The notes under the pieces were generated by a model. The model was not told the DNA's origin, ran no database searches, and was given only the letters and a program-made list of their open reading frames with translations. The position numbers and the translations under genes are program-made. From the NCBI RefSeq assembly GCF_900091525.1, contig NZ_FMCU01000002.1, positions 1 to 64,000 of the forward strand: a stretch of DNA of 64,000 bases, written 5' to 3'. Shown here piece by piece: positions 17,417 to 25,803 of the stretch (position 1 is the stretch's first letter; the number at the start of each line of letters is the position of its first letter). This stretch comes from Micromonospora matsumotoense. GTDB taxonomy: Bacteria; Actinomycetota; Actinomycetes; Mycobacteriales; Micromonosporaceae.

Positions 17417-20400
17417 GCGCCCCCCGTACGCCGCTCGCCGCCGACCACCCGGTGCTGCGCGACCACCGGATCGGCGGCACACCGGTCCTGCCCGCGGCGG
17501 CGCAGCTCGACGCGATGCTCACCGCCTGCGCGGCGGCCCACGAGGGCGGCAGTTGGCGGCTCGACCAGGTGGCGTTCCTCGCGCCGCTGCCGGTCGCGCC
17601 CGGCGGTTCGGTCGAGATCGAGACCGTACTCACCCCGGCGGGGGAGTGCACGCTCGCTTCGTGGCAGCCGGACGGGTCCGGCCCGGTCCTGCACAGCCGG
17701 GCCCGGGCCACCCGCAGCGCGTTGACGCCGCCGAGCTACCGGGACGTGGCGGGGCTGCGCGCCGGCTGCGTCGACGAGGTACCGCTCTCCACCGTCGCCG
17801 AGTGGCGGCGGGACAGCGGTATCGCGTATGGCCCGACGTTCCAGGCGATCCGCGCCGCGCACCGGGGGCCCGACCGGATGCTGGCCGTGCTCCGCGCCTC
17901 CGGTGGGCTGACCGAGCGGCACTTCGTCCCGCCACCGCTGCTGGACAGCGTGTTCCAGTGCCTCGGGATGCTCGACGACGGCACCGCCGGGGCCTGCCTG
18001 CCCTGGTACGTCGGGCGGATCACCGCCCGCCGCCCGGTCACCGGCACCGTCCTGGCCCTGGTCGAGCGCACCGACCCGCCGGGCGGGGCCGGCGGCGCGG
18101 TGCGCGGGCGGGCCACGGTCTGCAACCAGCAGGGCGAGGTGCTGGTGGAGCTGGACCGGATCGTCCTCAAGGCGGCCGGCCCGACCACCGCCTCCCACAA
18201 GCGGCCCCCGTCCCGCCAACCCACCACCCACCCCGCCGATCCGACGCCCGCCGGGACGCGTTCCGCCGATCCGACGCCCACCGGCCCGTGTCCCGCCGAT
18301 CAGCCGGCCGCCGGCCCGGTGCCCGCCGGCCCGGTGCCCGCCGGCCCGGTGCCCGCCGGCCCGGTGCCCGCCGGGTCGGTGACCACCGTCGCCTGGCGGC
18401 CGGTCGTTCCCACCCCGGAGCCGGCCACCGACCCGGGCCGCACCTGGGTGGTGTCGGGGGAGGCCGGTGTCGAGTCGTACGAGGGTGGACCGGTCCTGCT
18501 CACCCCGGCCGACCTGCACGACGCCCACCTCGACCGGACGCGCGCCGGGACGCCGCCCGCCGAGGTGGTGTACGTGGCACCCCGCGCCGTGCGGGACCGG
18601 ACCGAGGCCGTCGCGCTGCTGCACGGCGTCTTCACCCTGGTCCGGCGGCTCGCGGCGCAGCCACCGATGCCGGCCCTCACCATCGTCACCAGCGCCGCCC
18701 AGCAGGTCAGTGGGGACGAGTCGATCGAGCCGGGGCAGGCCGCGCTGTGGGGCCTGGCGCGTACCCTGCGGATCGAGCACCCGCAGGCCCGGGTCCGCCT
18801 CGTCGACATCGGCCTGGGTGGCGGCGCCGAGCCGCCGACCCTCGACGAGGTACGGCTCGGTGAGGCGGAACTCGCCTGGCGGGACGGCTCCTGGTACGCC
18901 CCCACCCACCCGGCGGTGCCGGTCGTACCCGGGCGGTCGGCCCGGCCGGTGGCCGGTGGCCGGTTCCTCGTCACCGGCGGCCTGGGCGGCATCGGCCTGC
19001 ACGTGGCGGAGTTCCTGGCCGGTGCGGGCGGTGCCCACCTCACCCTGGTCGGCCGCACGGCACCGACCGAGGGGCCGACCCGGGACCGGCTGGACCGGCT
19101 CGCCGCCACCTGCGACCTGCGGGTCGTCGCCGCCGACGTCCGTACGCTGCCGGACGTGCTGCGGGGCGCGGAGCCCTTCGACGGGGTCTTCCACGCCGCC
19201 GGTGTGCTCCGCGACGGGTTGGCGCGCAGCCTGTCGGCGGAACGGATCGACGAGGTGTTCGGGCCGAAGATCGGTGGGGTGCATGCGCTCGACGAGGCGT
19301 TCCCCGCCGACGCGCGGCCCGGGTTCGTCGTCCTGTTCTCCTCCGTCTCGGCGACCCACGGCAACCTCGGCCAGAGTTCGTACGCGACCGCCAACGCCTA
19401 CCTCGACGGCTACGCCGCGCGCCGCCGGGCGGGTGGGGAGGCGTGGTACAGCCTCGGCTGGGGCCTGTGGCGCGTCGGCATGGGGGCGGGGATCGCCGAC
19501 GCCGCGGCGGCACGGGGCATCCCGGCACTGACCGTCGCCGACGGCATCGCGCTGCTGCGGCACACCCTCGAACTGGCTCCCGCGAACTACGTCGTGTCCG
19601 CAGTCGACGAACCGGAGGACGACCAGATGACCCCTGTGACCCCTGTCGAGACCCGGCTGTGGCCGGTGCTGTCGGCGATCCTGAAGCGGACCCTGCACGT
19701 CGACCGGGTGTCGCCCGACGACAACCTGCTGGAGTTGGGGCTGGACTCGATGATGGCGGTCGAGGTCTCGGCCGCGCTGGCCGGCGCGGGGCTGGACGTC
19801 GATCCGGTGGCCATGTTCGACCACCCCGACGTCGGCGCGCTGGTGCGGCACCTGGAAGGGCTGCCCCGCCACACACCCACCCCGGACATCCCGATCCCGT
19901 CCGCCGTCACACCGACCGCGCCGTCCTTCGCCGTACCGGCGGTGCCGGGTGCCGGGCGGTCCGGGTCCGCCGCCGTACCGGCCGGCTCTCCTGCCGGGCC
20001 GGCCGCCGCCCGGCCGGCCGGTGCGCTGCCGGACCCGGTGGCCGCGTCGGCGACGCCGCGCTTCGTGCCGGACTGGGACCGCTACCGCGACGTCGACGGT
20101 GCCGCCGACCGACCCCCACCCCGACCTGACCACCGGGCGGAAGCCGGCCGGGCGGCGGGGCGCCCGGCGGCGAACGGACCACGGCCGACGGTGGGCCCGG
20201 CGGCGAACGGGCACCGGCCGACGGTGGGCCCGCCGATCGGCCGGGAGCGGGCCGCCGGGCCGCCCGGCGTCGCCGTCCCGGCCGGCGCGTCGGTGCCCCG
20301 CCGCACCCTGCCCGGCCGGCTCGGCGACCACCCGGGCGGCTCCTTCCTCGACCGGCGCATCGACGCGCTGTCGGTGGACGACCGGGTGGTCATCGCCCAG

Positions 20401-21528
20401 GACGACTACTTCTACGAGCCCGTCATCGAGGACTCCAAGGGCGCCTGGATCAAGTTCGACGGCCGCTGGTTCCTGAACTTCGCGTCGTACAGCTATCTCG
20501 GGCTGATCGGCCACGACTACATCAACCACCAAGCGCAGCGGGCCCTGGAGCGGCACGGCACCGGCGCGCACGGCGTGCGGTTGCTCGCCGGCACCCTGCA
20601 CCTGCACCGCGAACTGGAGTTGGGCATCGCCCGGTTCCTCGGGGCCGAGGACGCCATCGTCTACACCAGCGGCTACATGGCCAACGTGGCGACGATCGGC
20701 GCGCTGGTCGGGCCGGGCGATGTGGTGATCGGCGACGTCTACAACCACGCGAGCATCCTGGACGGCTACCGGTTGTCCGGCGCGACCGTGATCACCTACG
20801 CGCACAACGACCTGACCGACCTGGAACGCGCCCTGCGCCGGGCGGGCGACGCCGGGAAGCTGGTGGTCACCGACGCGGTCTTCAGCATGGACGGCGACAT
20901 CGCCGACCTGCCCGGCATCCTGGCACTGTGCGAGCGCTACGACGCGCCGCTGATGGTCGACGAGGCGCACAGTCTCGGCGTGCTGGGTGCCACCGGCCGA
21001 GGCATCACCGAACACTTCGGCATCGATCCGGCCCGGGTCGCGGTCAAGATGGGCACGCTGTCCAAGACGGTGCCCAGCACCGGCGGCTACGTGGCCGGCT
21101 CCAGCGACCTGGTCTTCGCCCTGAAGAACAACGCCCGGGGCTGGATGTTCTCCGCCGCCGGCACCCCGATGCAGGTGGCCGCCGCGCGGGCCGCGGTGGA
21201 GGTGATGGAGGCGGCCCCGCAGCTCACCGGGGAACTGCGGGCGCTCACCGACCGGTACCGGGCGACGCTGCGCGGCCTCGGCTTCGACACCCTGGCCAGC
21301 GAGACGCCGGTGGTGCCGATCATCTGCGCCAGCGCCGGGCAGGCCCAGGAGATGGCCCGGCTCTGCCAGGCCGACGGCATCTTCGTCCAACCCATCGTCT
21401 ATCCCACCGTCCCCAAGGCGCTGCCCCGGCTGCGCACCATCGTCAACCTCAGCCACTGCGCCGACGACCTCGACCATGCCGTCGCCGTCTTCACCCGGGC
21501 CGGACGGCAGGTCGGGCTCATCGCCTGA
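17413..21528 (+). CDS. Terminal PKS: DH-KR-ACP fused to alpha-oxoamine synthase
   Basis: This 1371-residue protein starts at a GTG overlapping the AlkC stop. The DH is at 1-265 (His18 in HRIGGTPVLP, Asp178 in DSVFQ). The KR is at about 515-700 (TGGLGGIG, Ser644, Tyr657) and the ACP carries Ser779 in LGLDSM. A low-complexity linker leads to a PLP-dependent alpha-oxoamine synthase (about 955-1370) with GAHGVRLLAGT, Asp1183 in VDEAHSLG and the Schiff-base Lys1218 in GTLSKT. This family (AONS, KBL, ALAS, serine palmitoyltransferase; fused to PKSs in other pathways) condenses an acyl thioester with an amino acid and releases CO2. The chain should therefore leave as an alpha-amino ketone rather than as an acid, and no C-terminal thioesterase is present. 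The amino acid used cannot be read from the sequence. Confidence 0.92.
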   Translation: MSAPRTPLAADHPVLRDHRIGGTPVLPAAAQLDAMLTACAAAHEGGSWRLDQVAFLAPLPVAPGGSVEIETVLTPAGECTLASWQPDGSGPVLHSRARATRSALTPPSYRDVAGLRAGCVDEVPLSTVAEWRRDSGIAYGPTFQAIRAAHRGPDRMLAVLRASGGLTERHFVPPPLLDSVFQCLGMLDDGTAGACLPWYVGRITARRPVTGTVLALVERTDPPGGAGGAVRGRATVCNQQGEVLVELDRIVLKAAGPTTASHKRPPSRQPTTHPADPTPAGTRSADPTPTGPCPADQPAAGPVPAGPVPAGPVPAGPVPAGSVTTVAWRPVVPTPEPATDPGRTWVVSGEAGVESYEGGPVLLTPADLHDAHLDRTRAGTPPAEVVYVAPRAVRDRTEAVALLHGVFTLVRRLAAQPPMPALTIVTSAAQQVSGDESIEPGQAALWGLARTLRIEHPQARVRLVDIGLGGGAEPPTLDEVRLGEAELAWRDGSWYAPTHPAVPVVPGRSARPVAGGRFLVTGGLGGIGLHVAEFLAGAGGAHLTLVGRTAPTEGPTRDRLDRLAATCDLRVVAADVRTLPDVLRGAEPFDGVFHAAGVLRDGLARSLSAERIDEVFGPKIGGVHALDEAFPADARPGFVVLFSSVSATHGNLGQSSYATANAYLDGYAARRRAGGEAWYSLGWGLWRVGMGAGIADAAAARGIPALTVADGIALLRHTLELAPANYVVSAVDEPEDDQMTPVTPVETRLWPVLSAILKRTLHVDRVSPDDNLLELGLDSMMAVEVSAALAGAGLDVDPVAMFDHPDVGALVRHLEGLPRHTPTPDIPIPSAVTPTAPSFAVPAVPGAGRSGSAAVPAGSPAGPAAARPAGALPDPVAASATPRFVPDWDRYRDVDGAADRPPPRPDHRAEAGRAAGRPAANGPRPTVGPAANGHRPTVGPPIGRERAAGPPGVAVPAGASVPRRTLPGRLGDHPGGSFLDRRIDALSVDDRVVIAQDDYFYEPVIEDSKGAWIKFDGRWFLNFASYSYLGLIGHDYINHQAQRALERHGTGAHGVRLLAGTLHLHRELELGIARFLGAEDAIVYTSGYMANVATIGALVGPGDVVIGDVYNHASILDGYRLSGATVITYAHNDLTDLERALRRAGDAGKLVVTDAVFSMDGDIADLPGILALCERYDAPLMVDEAHSLGVLGATGRGITEHFGIDPARVAVKMGTLSKTVPSTGGYVAGSSDLVFALKNNARGWMFSAAGTPMQVAAARAAVEVMEAAPQLTGELRALTDRYRATLRGLGFDTLASETPVVPIICASAGQAQEMARLCQADGIFVQPIVYPTVPKALPRLRTIVNLSHCADDLDHAVAVFTRAGRQVGLIA
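18313..18372 (+). repeat. Four 15-bp tandem repeats in PKS linker
   Basis: Four identical 15-bp units (18313, 18328, 18343, 18358) encode GPVPA. They lie in the linker between DH and KR of the terminal PKS and are flanked by looser threonine- and proline-rich repeats from 18230. Confidence 0.93.
20167..20232 (+). repeat. 33-bp direct tandem duplication in ACP-oxoamine synthase linker
   Basis: Two adjacent 33-bp units (20167-20199 and 20200-20232) encode AANGPRPTVGP-like segments just before the oxoamine synthase domain. They differ at a few bases. The frame is kept. Confidence 0.85.
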
Positions 21529-21566
21529 GAGCTGCCGGCGCGCTCCGACCGAGACCCACCCGTGTT

Positions 21567-21592
21567 GCCGGCCGCCCGACCGGGCGGCCGGC
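21567..21592. terminator. Hairpin between terminal PKS and small gene
   Basis: A perfect 12-bp inverted repeat (21567-21578 with 21581-21592) lies 39 bp after the PKS stop and before the Shine-Dalgarno of the gene at 21621. It has no U-tract. It could be a partial terminator or an RNA-processing hairpin that sets expression of the following small gene. Confidence 0.5.
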
Positions 21593-21620
21593 GGAGGAAC
21601 CCCGTCGAGAGGAGAACGCA

Positions 21621-21926
21621 GTGAGTGACATCGACAGCAGGGCCTTCTTCGGTGCCGTCCTGAAGGCCGTCGCCTGCACCCGCAACCACAACACCGACGA
21701 GACCGGTTACGCCGAGGGGGTCCTGACGCCCACCGCCCGGATCCGGGAGTTCGAGAAGGAACTCGGCGACCGGGCGCTCACCGAGGCCGAGGCCGCGCAG
21801 GTGCTGGGTTGGCTGGACTCGACGTTCCAGGCCAAGCTCACCCCCGCCGAGGAGCGGGAGCACTACCACCGGTACATCGCCGAGGTGTCCGGGGCTACCC
21901 GGGCACCGGCCGCCGTCTCCGCCTGA
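21621..21926 (+). CDS. Small cluster protein of unknown function (101 aa)
   Basis: I do not recognise this protein. It starts at a GTG with AGAGGAG about 8 bp upstream and encodes 101 soluble, acidic, probably all-helical residues. It contains CTRNHNTDETGY (about 19-30) and HYHRYIAEVSG near the end, with no membrane segment, no carrier-protein serine motif and no signal peptide. It sits alone between two hairpins (21567-21592 and 21944-21983), immediately behind the oxoamine-synthase PKS, so it may be transcribed with the PKS genes and cut off from the amidohydrolase. A role as a partner or regulator of the terminal PKS is only a guess from position. Confidence 0.75.
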   Translation: MSDIDSRAFFGAVLKAVACTRNHNTDETGYAEGVLTPTARIREFEKELGDRALTEAEAAQVLGWLDSTFQAKLTPAEEREHYHRYIAEVSGATRAPAAVSA

Positions 21927-21943
21927 CCGGCGGCGTCCGGTCC

Positions 21944-21983
21944 GGGGCGCGCCACCGACCCGGTCCCGTCGGTGGCGTGCCCC
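21944..21983. terminator. Strong hairpin terminator after the small gene
   Basis: A 16-bp stem (21944-21959 with 21968-21983; one G-T pair) and an 8-nt loop begin 17 bp after the stop of the gene at 21621-21926. There is no U-tract, as is common in GC-rich actinomycetes. It probably separates the PKS operon from the amidohydrolase-thioesterase pair. Confidence 0.65.
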
Positions 21984-22028
21984 GGCCACCCGCCCCTGCC
22001 CGATCGTCGAGCGCCGAGGACGTCGCAC

Positions 22029-23144
22029 ATGTCGAAGCTCGCCTGGTACAGCCACGAGATCTGCTTCTGGCACGACCCCGGACCGGGGTCGGGCTACCTG
22101 CCGGTCGGTCCGGGCATCGAACCCCTGCGCCAGCACGCCGTCGACCCGGACCTGCGCCGGGCCGAGGGGTTGGTCCGGCTGGCCGGGGTGCTGGACCACT
22201 ACACCCGGGTCACCCCGGCGCCGGCCACCGACGACGACCTGCTGCTGGTGCACGTGCCGGAACACCTCGCCCGGGTCGAGGCGGCCTCCGCGCTCGGCGC
22301 GGGCGACGCCGGGGTGTACGCGTACGTCAACCACCACAGCGCCGAGGCGGCCCGGGTCGCGGCGGGGGCCTGCGTGCAGGCGACCACCGCCGTGCTCGAC
22401 GGGCGCTTCGACCGGGCGTACTGCCTGGTCCGGCCGCCCGGACACCACGCCGAGCCGGACCGGGCGATGGCGTTGTGCCTCTACAACAACGTGGCGATCG
22501 CCGCCCGGGCGGCGCAGCGGCACGGGGTACGCCGGGTGCTGGTGCTCGACTGGGACGTGCACCACGGCAACGGCATCCAACGGACCTTCTACGCGGACCC
22601 GGACGTGCTCTACGTCTCGATCCACCAGGAGGGGCTGTTCCCGCCCGCGTCGGGGCTGGTCACCGAGACGGGTACCGGTGCCGGTGCGGGTCGCACCCTC
22701 AACGTGCCGCTGCCGGCCGGTTCGGGGCACGAGGCGTACCTGGCGGCGCTGTCCCGGCTGGTCGCGCCGGCGGCGCGCACCTTTCGTCCGGAGTTGATCC
22801 TCGTCGCGGCCGGTGTCGACGCGAGCGGTCACGACCCGATGGGTCGGATGATGTGCACCAGCCGGACCTTCCACGCGATGACCGTGGGAATGTGCGCGCT
22901 GGCCGACGAGCTCACCGACGGGCGGATCGTCTTCGTCCACGAGGGCGGCTACTCGGCCTGGTACCAGCCGACGCTGGTGCTGGCCATCGCGGCGGCGATC
23001 GCCGGGCTGCCCGCGCCGCCCGATCCCTTCCTGCACTCGCTGGAGCACCTTCCCGGGCAACGGCTGCGACCGCAGCAGAGCCGCGTGGTCGAGCACCTCG
23101 AAGCCCACCACCCGATGCTGGCACGAGGAGGGCGGAGCCGATGA
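22029..23144 (+). CDS. Histone deacetylase / acetylpolyamine amidohydrolase family hydrolase
   Basis: This 371-residue zinc hydrolase of the arginase/deacetylase superfamily, class II HDAC-like, carries RPPGHH (135-140), the zinc-site segment DWDVHHGNG (174-182) and a later AGVDASGHDPMG segment supplying the other zinc aspartate. Bacterial members remove acetyl or other acyl groups from amines such as polyamines. Its stop overlaps the thioesterase start by 4 bp (ATGA at 23141), so the two are co-translated in the PKS cluster. The terminal PKS should make a primary amine (alpha-amino ketone), so removal of an N-acyl protecting group, or amide hydrolysis during maturation, is a plausible role. 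This is inferred, not shown. The ATG at 22029 is chosen because GAGGA lies 8 bp upstream and the fold starts at once. Confidence 0.85.
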   Translation: MSKLAWYSHEICFWHDPGPGSGYLPVGPGIEPLRQHAVDPDLRRAEGLVRLAGVLDHYTRVTPAPATDDDLLLVHVPEHLARVEAASALGAGDAGVYAYVNHHSAEAARVAAGACVQATTAVLDGRFDRAYCLVRPPGHHAEPDRAMALCLYNNVAIAARAAQRHGVRRVLVLDWDVHHGNGIQRTFYADPDVLYVSIHQEGLFPPASGLVTETGTGAGAGRTLNVPLPAGSGHEAYLAALSRLVAPAARTFRPELILVAAGVDASGHDPMGRMMCTSRTFHAMTVGMCALADELTDGRIVFVHEGGYSAWYQPTLVLAIAAAIAGLPAPPDPFLHSLEHLPGQRLRPQQSRVVEHLEAHHPMLARGGRSR

Positions 23145-23974
23145 ACGGCTGGTTGATGCGAGTGGGCGCCGGTCTCCGGCACCCGGTCGACGGTGGATCC
23201 CGCGCGGCCGGCCCGGTCCGGAGTGGGCCGTGGGCGCGACTGATCGCGCTGCCGCACGCCGGTGGCTGGCCTTCGGCGTTCCGCACCTGGCGTCCGGTGC
23301 TGCCGGCGGGGGTCGAGCTGCTGGTCGCCCAGCTACCGGGCCGGGGGCTGCGGGCCGCGGAACCGCCGCTGCGTCGGGTGGCGCCGCTCGTCGACGGCCT
23401 CAGCCGCGCCGTCGCGGAGCTGCCGCCGCTGCCGTACGCGGTCGTCGGGCACAGCTTCGGCAGTGTGCTGGGCTACGAGCTGACCCGGGCGATGGAGCGG
23501 GCCGGTCGGCCGCCCCGGCTGCTCACGGTGTCGGCCCGTCAACCACCGTGCTTTCCCAGCGAGCCGCCGTTCGCGCACCGCCGGACCGACGCCGAACTGC
23601 TGGAACACCTGGTGGAGATCGGCGGGATCGGCCCCGAGCTGCTGCACCGGGGGGACCTGGTGCGACCCGCGCTGGCCGCGATCCGGGCCGACCTCGAAGC
23701 CATGGAGACCTACCGCCGGCCGCCGACCGGGGTGGGGGTGCCGATCCTGTCGCTGGGTGCGGTGGACGACCCGGTGGTCGTCGCCGACCGGCTGCACCTG
23801 TGGTCGCTGGAGACGACGGGGGCCTTCACCCGTCGGATGTTCCCCGGCGGCCACTTCTACCTGTACGAGCCGGAAACCGCGGTAACCATTGCGAATCATC
23901 TTCTAGACATCTGTTTCCCGCATGTCGCGGAACGGCAGGAAATGTCCCACTCCAGTGCGACGCTGTCGCGCTGA
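23141..23974 (+). CDS. Type II thioesterase
   Basis: This stand-alone alpha/beta-hydrolase thioesterase has 277 residues. It shows the family features LIALPHAGGWPSAFRTW near the N-terminus, the nucleophile motif VGHSFGSVLGYE, and the catalytic histidine in GGHFYLYE near the C-terminus. Type II thioesterases clear stalled or wrongly primed chains from carrier domains. One is useful here because several modules lack their own AT. It starts at 23141, overlapping the amidohydrolase stop. The MFS exporter gene follows after 30 bp. About 30 N-terminal residues precede the usual fold start, so an internal start is possible. Confidence 0.93.
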   Translation: MNGWLMRVGAGLRHPVDGGSRAAGPVRSGPWARLIALPHAGGWPSAFRTWRPVLPAGVELLVAQLPGRGLRAAEPPLRRVAPLVDGLSRAVAELPPLPYAVVGHSFGSVLGYELTRAMERAGRPPRLLTVSARQPPCFPSEPPFAHRRTDAELLEHLVEIGGIGPELLHRGDLVRPALAAIRADLEAMETYRRPPTGVGVPILSLGAVDDPVVVADRLHLWSLETTGAFTRRMFPGGHFYLYEPETAVTIANHLLDICFPHVAERQEMSHSSATLSR

Positions 23975-24004
23975 CCACTCCGCACCATCCAGAGAGGAAC
24001 CACC

Positions 24005-25558
24005 TTGGCCACCACGAGCGAACCGCAGCACCGGGCGAGCCCCCGGGAATGGCTGGGCCTGGCAGTGTTGGCACTGCCGACGCTGCTGCTCTCCATCGAC
24101 ATGAGCGTCCTGCACCTCGCGGTGCCGCACATCAGCGAGAGCCTGCTGCCCAGCGCGCCGCAGATGCTGTGGATCATCGACATCTACGGCTTCATGATCG
24201 CCGGCCTGCTGGTGACCATGGGCACGCTCGGTGACCGTATCGGCCGGCGTCGGCTGTTGCTGATCGGTGCCGCCGCCTTCGGGGTCGCCTCGGTGATCGC
24301 CGCGTACGCCGACAGCCCGGCCACGCTGATCGCCGCGCGTGCCGCGCTCGGCATCGCCGGCGCCACCCTGATGCCGTCCACCCTCGCGCTGATCAGCAAC
24401 ATGTTCCAGGACGCGAAGCAGCGGGGGATCGCGATCGCCGTCTGGGTCACCATGTTCTCCGTCGGCATCGCGCTCGGCCCGGTGGTCGGCGGCGCGTTGC
24501 TGGAGTACTTCTGGTGGGGCTCGGTCTTCCTGCTGAACGTGCCGATCATGGCGGTGCTGCTGCTGGCCGGCCCGCGCCTGTTGCCCGAGTACCGGGACGC
24601 CGACGCCGGCCGGCTCGACCTGACCAGTGTGGTGCTGTCGCTGGCCACCATCCTGCCCGTCATCTACGGCCTCAAGGAGCTGGCCAAGGACGACCCGGGC
24701 CTGCTGCCGGTGCTCGCCATCGTTGCCGGCCTGGCCGTCGGCGTGTTCTTCGTCCGTCGGCAGCGGGGCCTCACCAGTCCGCTGATCGACCTGCGGCTGT
24801 TCCGCAACCGCGCGCTGACCACCGCCCTGGTGGCGATGCTGTTCAGCATGCTGATCGCCGGCGGGACGTACCTCTTCGTCACGCAGTACCTCCAGCTCGT
24901 GGTGGGGCTCTCCCCGCTGCGGGCCGGTCTCTGGCTGCTGCCGGCGGCGATCGCGCTGATCGTCACCTCGATGCTCTCGCCGGTGCTGGCCGGGCGCTTC
25001 GCCCCGGCGCACGTGGTGGCCGCCGGCCTGGCCGTCTCGGCGGTCGGGCACCTGACCCTGGCCCTGGTCGGCAGCGAGGGCGGGCTCACCCAGCTGGTGG
25101 TCGGCTTCCTCCTGGTCTACGCCGGGGGTGGCCCGCTGATCGCCCTCGGTACCGACATCGTCGTCGGGTCGGCACCGCCCGAGCAGGCCGGCTCCGCCTC
25201 GGCCGTCTCGGAGACCAGCACCGAGCTGGGCATGGCGCTCGGCGTCGCCATCCTGGGCAGCATCGGCGCCATCGTCTACCGCAGCCAGGTGACCGTTCCC
25301 GAGGGCGCCGCCGCGGGCGACACGCTGGCCACCGCCGTCGCCGCCGCCGAACGGCTGCCCGGGGAGGTCGGCGCGACGCTGCTGGCCTCCGCCCGGGCGG
25401 CGTTCACCGACGGGCTGAACGTGATCGGCGCGATCAGCACCGTGATCACCGTCCTGCTCGTCGTGGCGGTGCTGACCATGATCCGCAACCGGCCGGCCGC
25501 GCCGGACGACGCTCCGGTGGACGATGCCGACGTCGTGCCCGCCCGGTCGGCGTCCTGA
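24005..25558 (+). CDS. MFS drug exporter, DHA2 family (14 TM)
   Basis: This protein is 517 residues long with about 14 hydrophobic segments. It matches the EmrB/QacA (DHA2) proton antiporters: SIDMSVLHLAVPHI in helix 1 and the loop LGDRIGRRR between helices 2 and 3. The start is probably the TTG at 24005, since AGAGAGGA lies upstream at about 23991-23998 and the protein then begins MATTSEPQHRASPREW before helix 1. It closes the PKS operon and most likely exports the product. It may be a second resistance device beside the DNA glycosylase. Substrate unknown. Confidence 0.93.
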   Translation: MATTSEPQHRASPREWLGLAVLALPTLLLSIDMSVLHLAVPHISESLLPSAPQMLWIIDIYGFMIAGLLVTMGTLGDRIGRRRLLLIGAAAFGVASVIAAYADSPATLIAARAALGIAGATLMPSTLALISNMFQDAKQRGIAIAVWVTMFSVGIALGPVVGGALLEYFWWGSVFLLNVPIMAVLLLAGPRLLPEYRDADAGRLDLTSVVLSLATILPVIYGLKELAKDDPGLLPVLAIVAGLAVGVFFVRRQRGLTSPLIDLRLFRNRALTTALVAMLFSMLIAGGTYLFVTQYLQLVVGLSPLRAGLWLLPAAIALIVTSMLSPVLAGRFAPAHVVAAGLAVSAVGHLTLALVGSEGGLTQLVVGFLLVYAGGGPLIALGTDIVVGSAPPEQAGSASAVSETSTELGMALGVAILGSIGAIVYRSQVTVPEGAAAGDTLATAVAAAERLPGEVGATLLASARAAFTDGLNVIGAISTVITVLLVVAVLTMIRNRPAAPDDAPVDDADVVPARSAS

Positions 25559-25590
25559 CCGGGTGCCCCGGCGTTGTCGGGGCTGAGGGG

Positions 25591-25619
25591 CGCGGGCCGG
25601 GGCCAGGCCCCGGCCCGCG
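25591..25619. terminator. Terminator hairpin downstream of the exporter
   Basis: A perfect 14-bp inverted repeat around a single base (25591-25604 with 25606-25619) lies 33 bp after the MFS stop. The usable stem is about 12 bp. It sits between convergent genes and ends the PKS cluster. Confidence 0.75.
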
Positions 25620-25677
25620 GGGCCTCCGGTCGGAGGTGAGCAGCAGGGCGTCGTGATCGACGCGGGCAGTGCCCGAC

Positions 25678-25711
25678 CCGGGTGCCCGGACCATGGGGTC
25701 CGGGCACCCGG
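25678..25711. terminator. Second, bidirectional terminator hairpin
   Basis: A perfect 15-bp stem (25678-25692 with 25697-25711) and a 4-nt loop lie about 90 bp before the 3' end of the minus-strand nuclease gene. It probably serves the opposite strand, giving tandem terminators between convergent transcription units. Confidence 0.75.
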
Positions 25712-25803
25712 CGCGTCCCGGGGGCGCACCGCGTGCGGGTGGCGGGGGCGGTGCCCCGCCGGCCCCGCCTCCGGCGGACGGCGGCGCCTGTGGGCGGGGC
25801 GGG

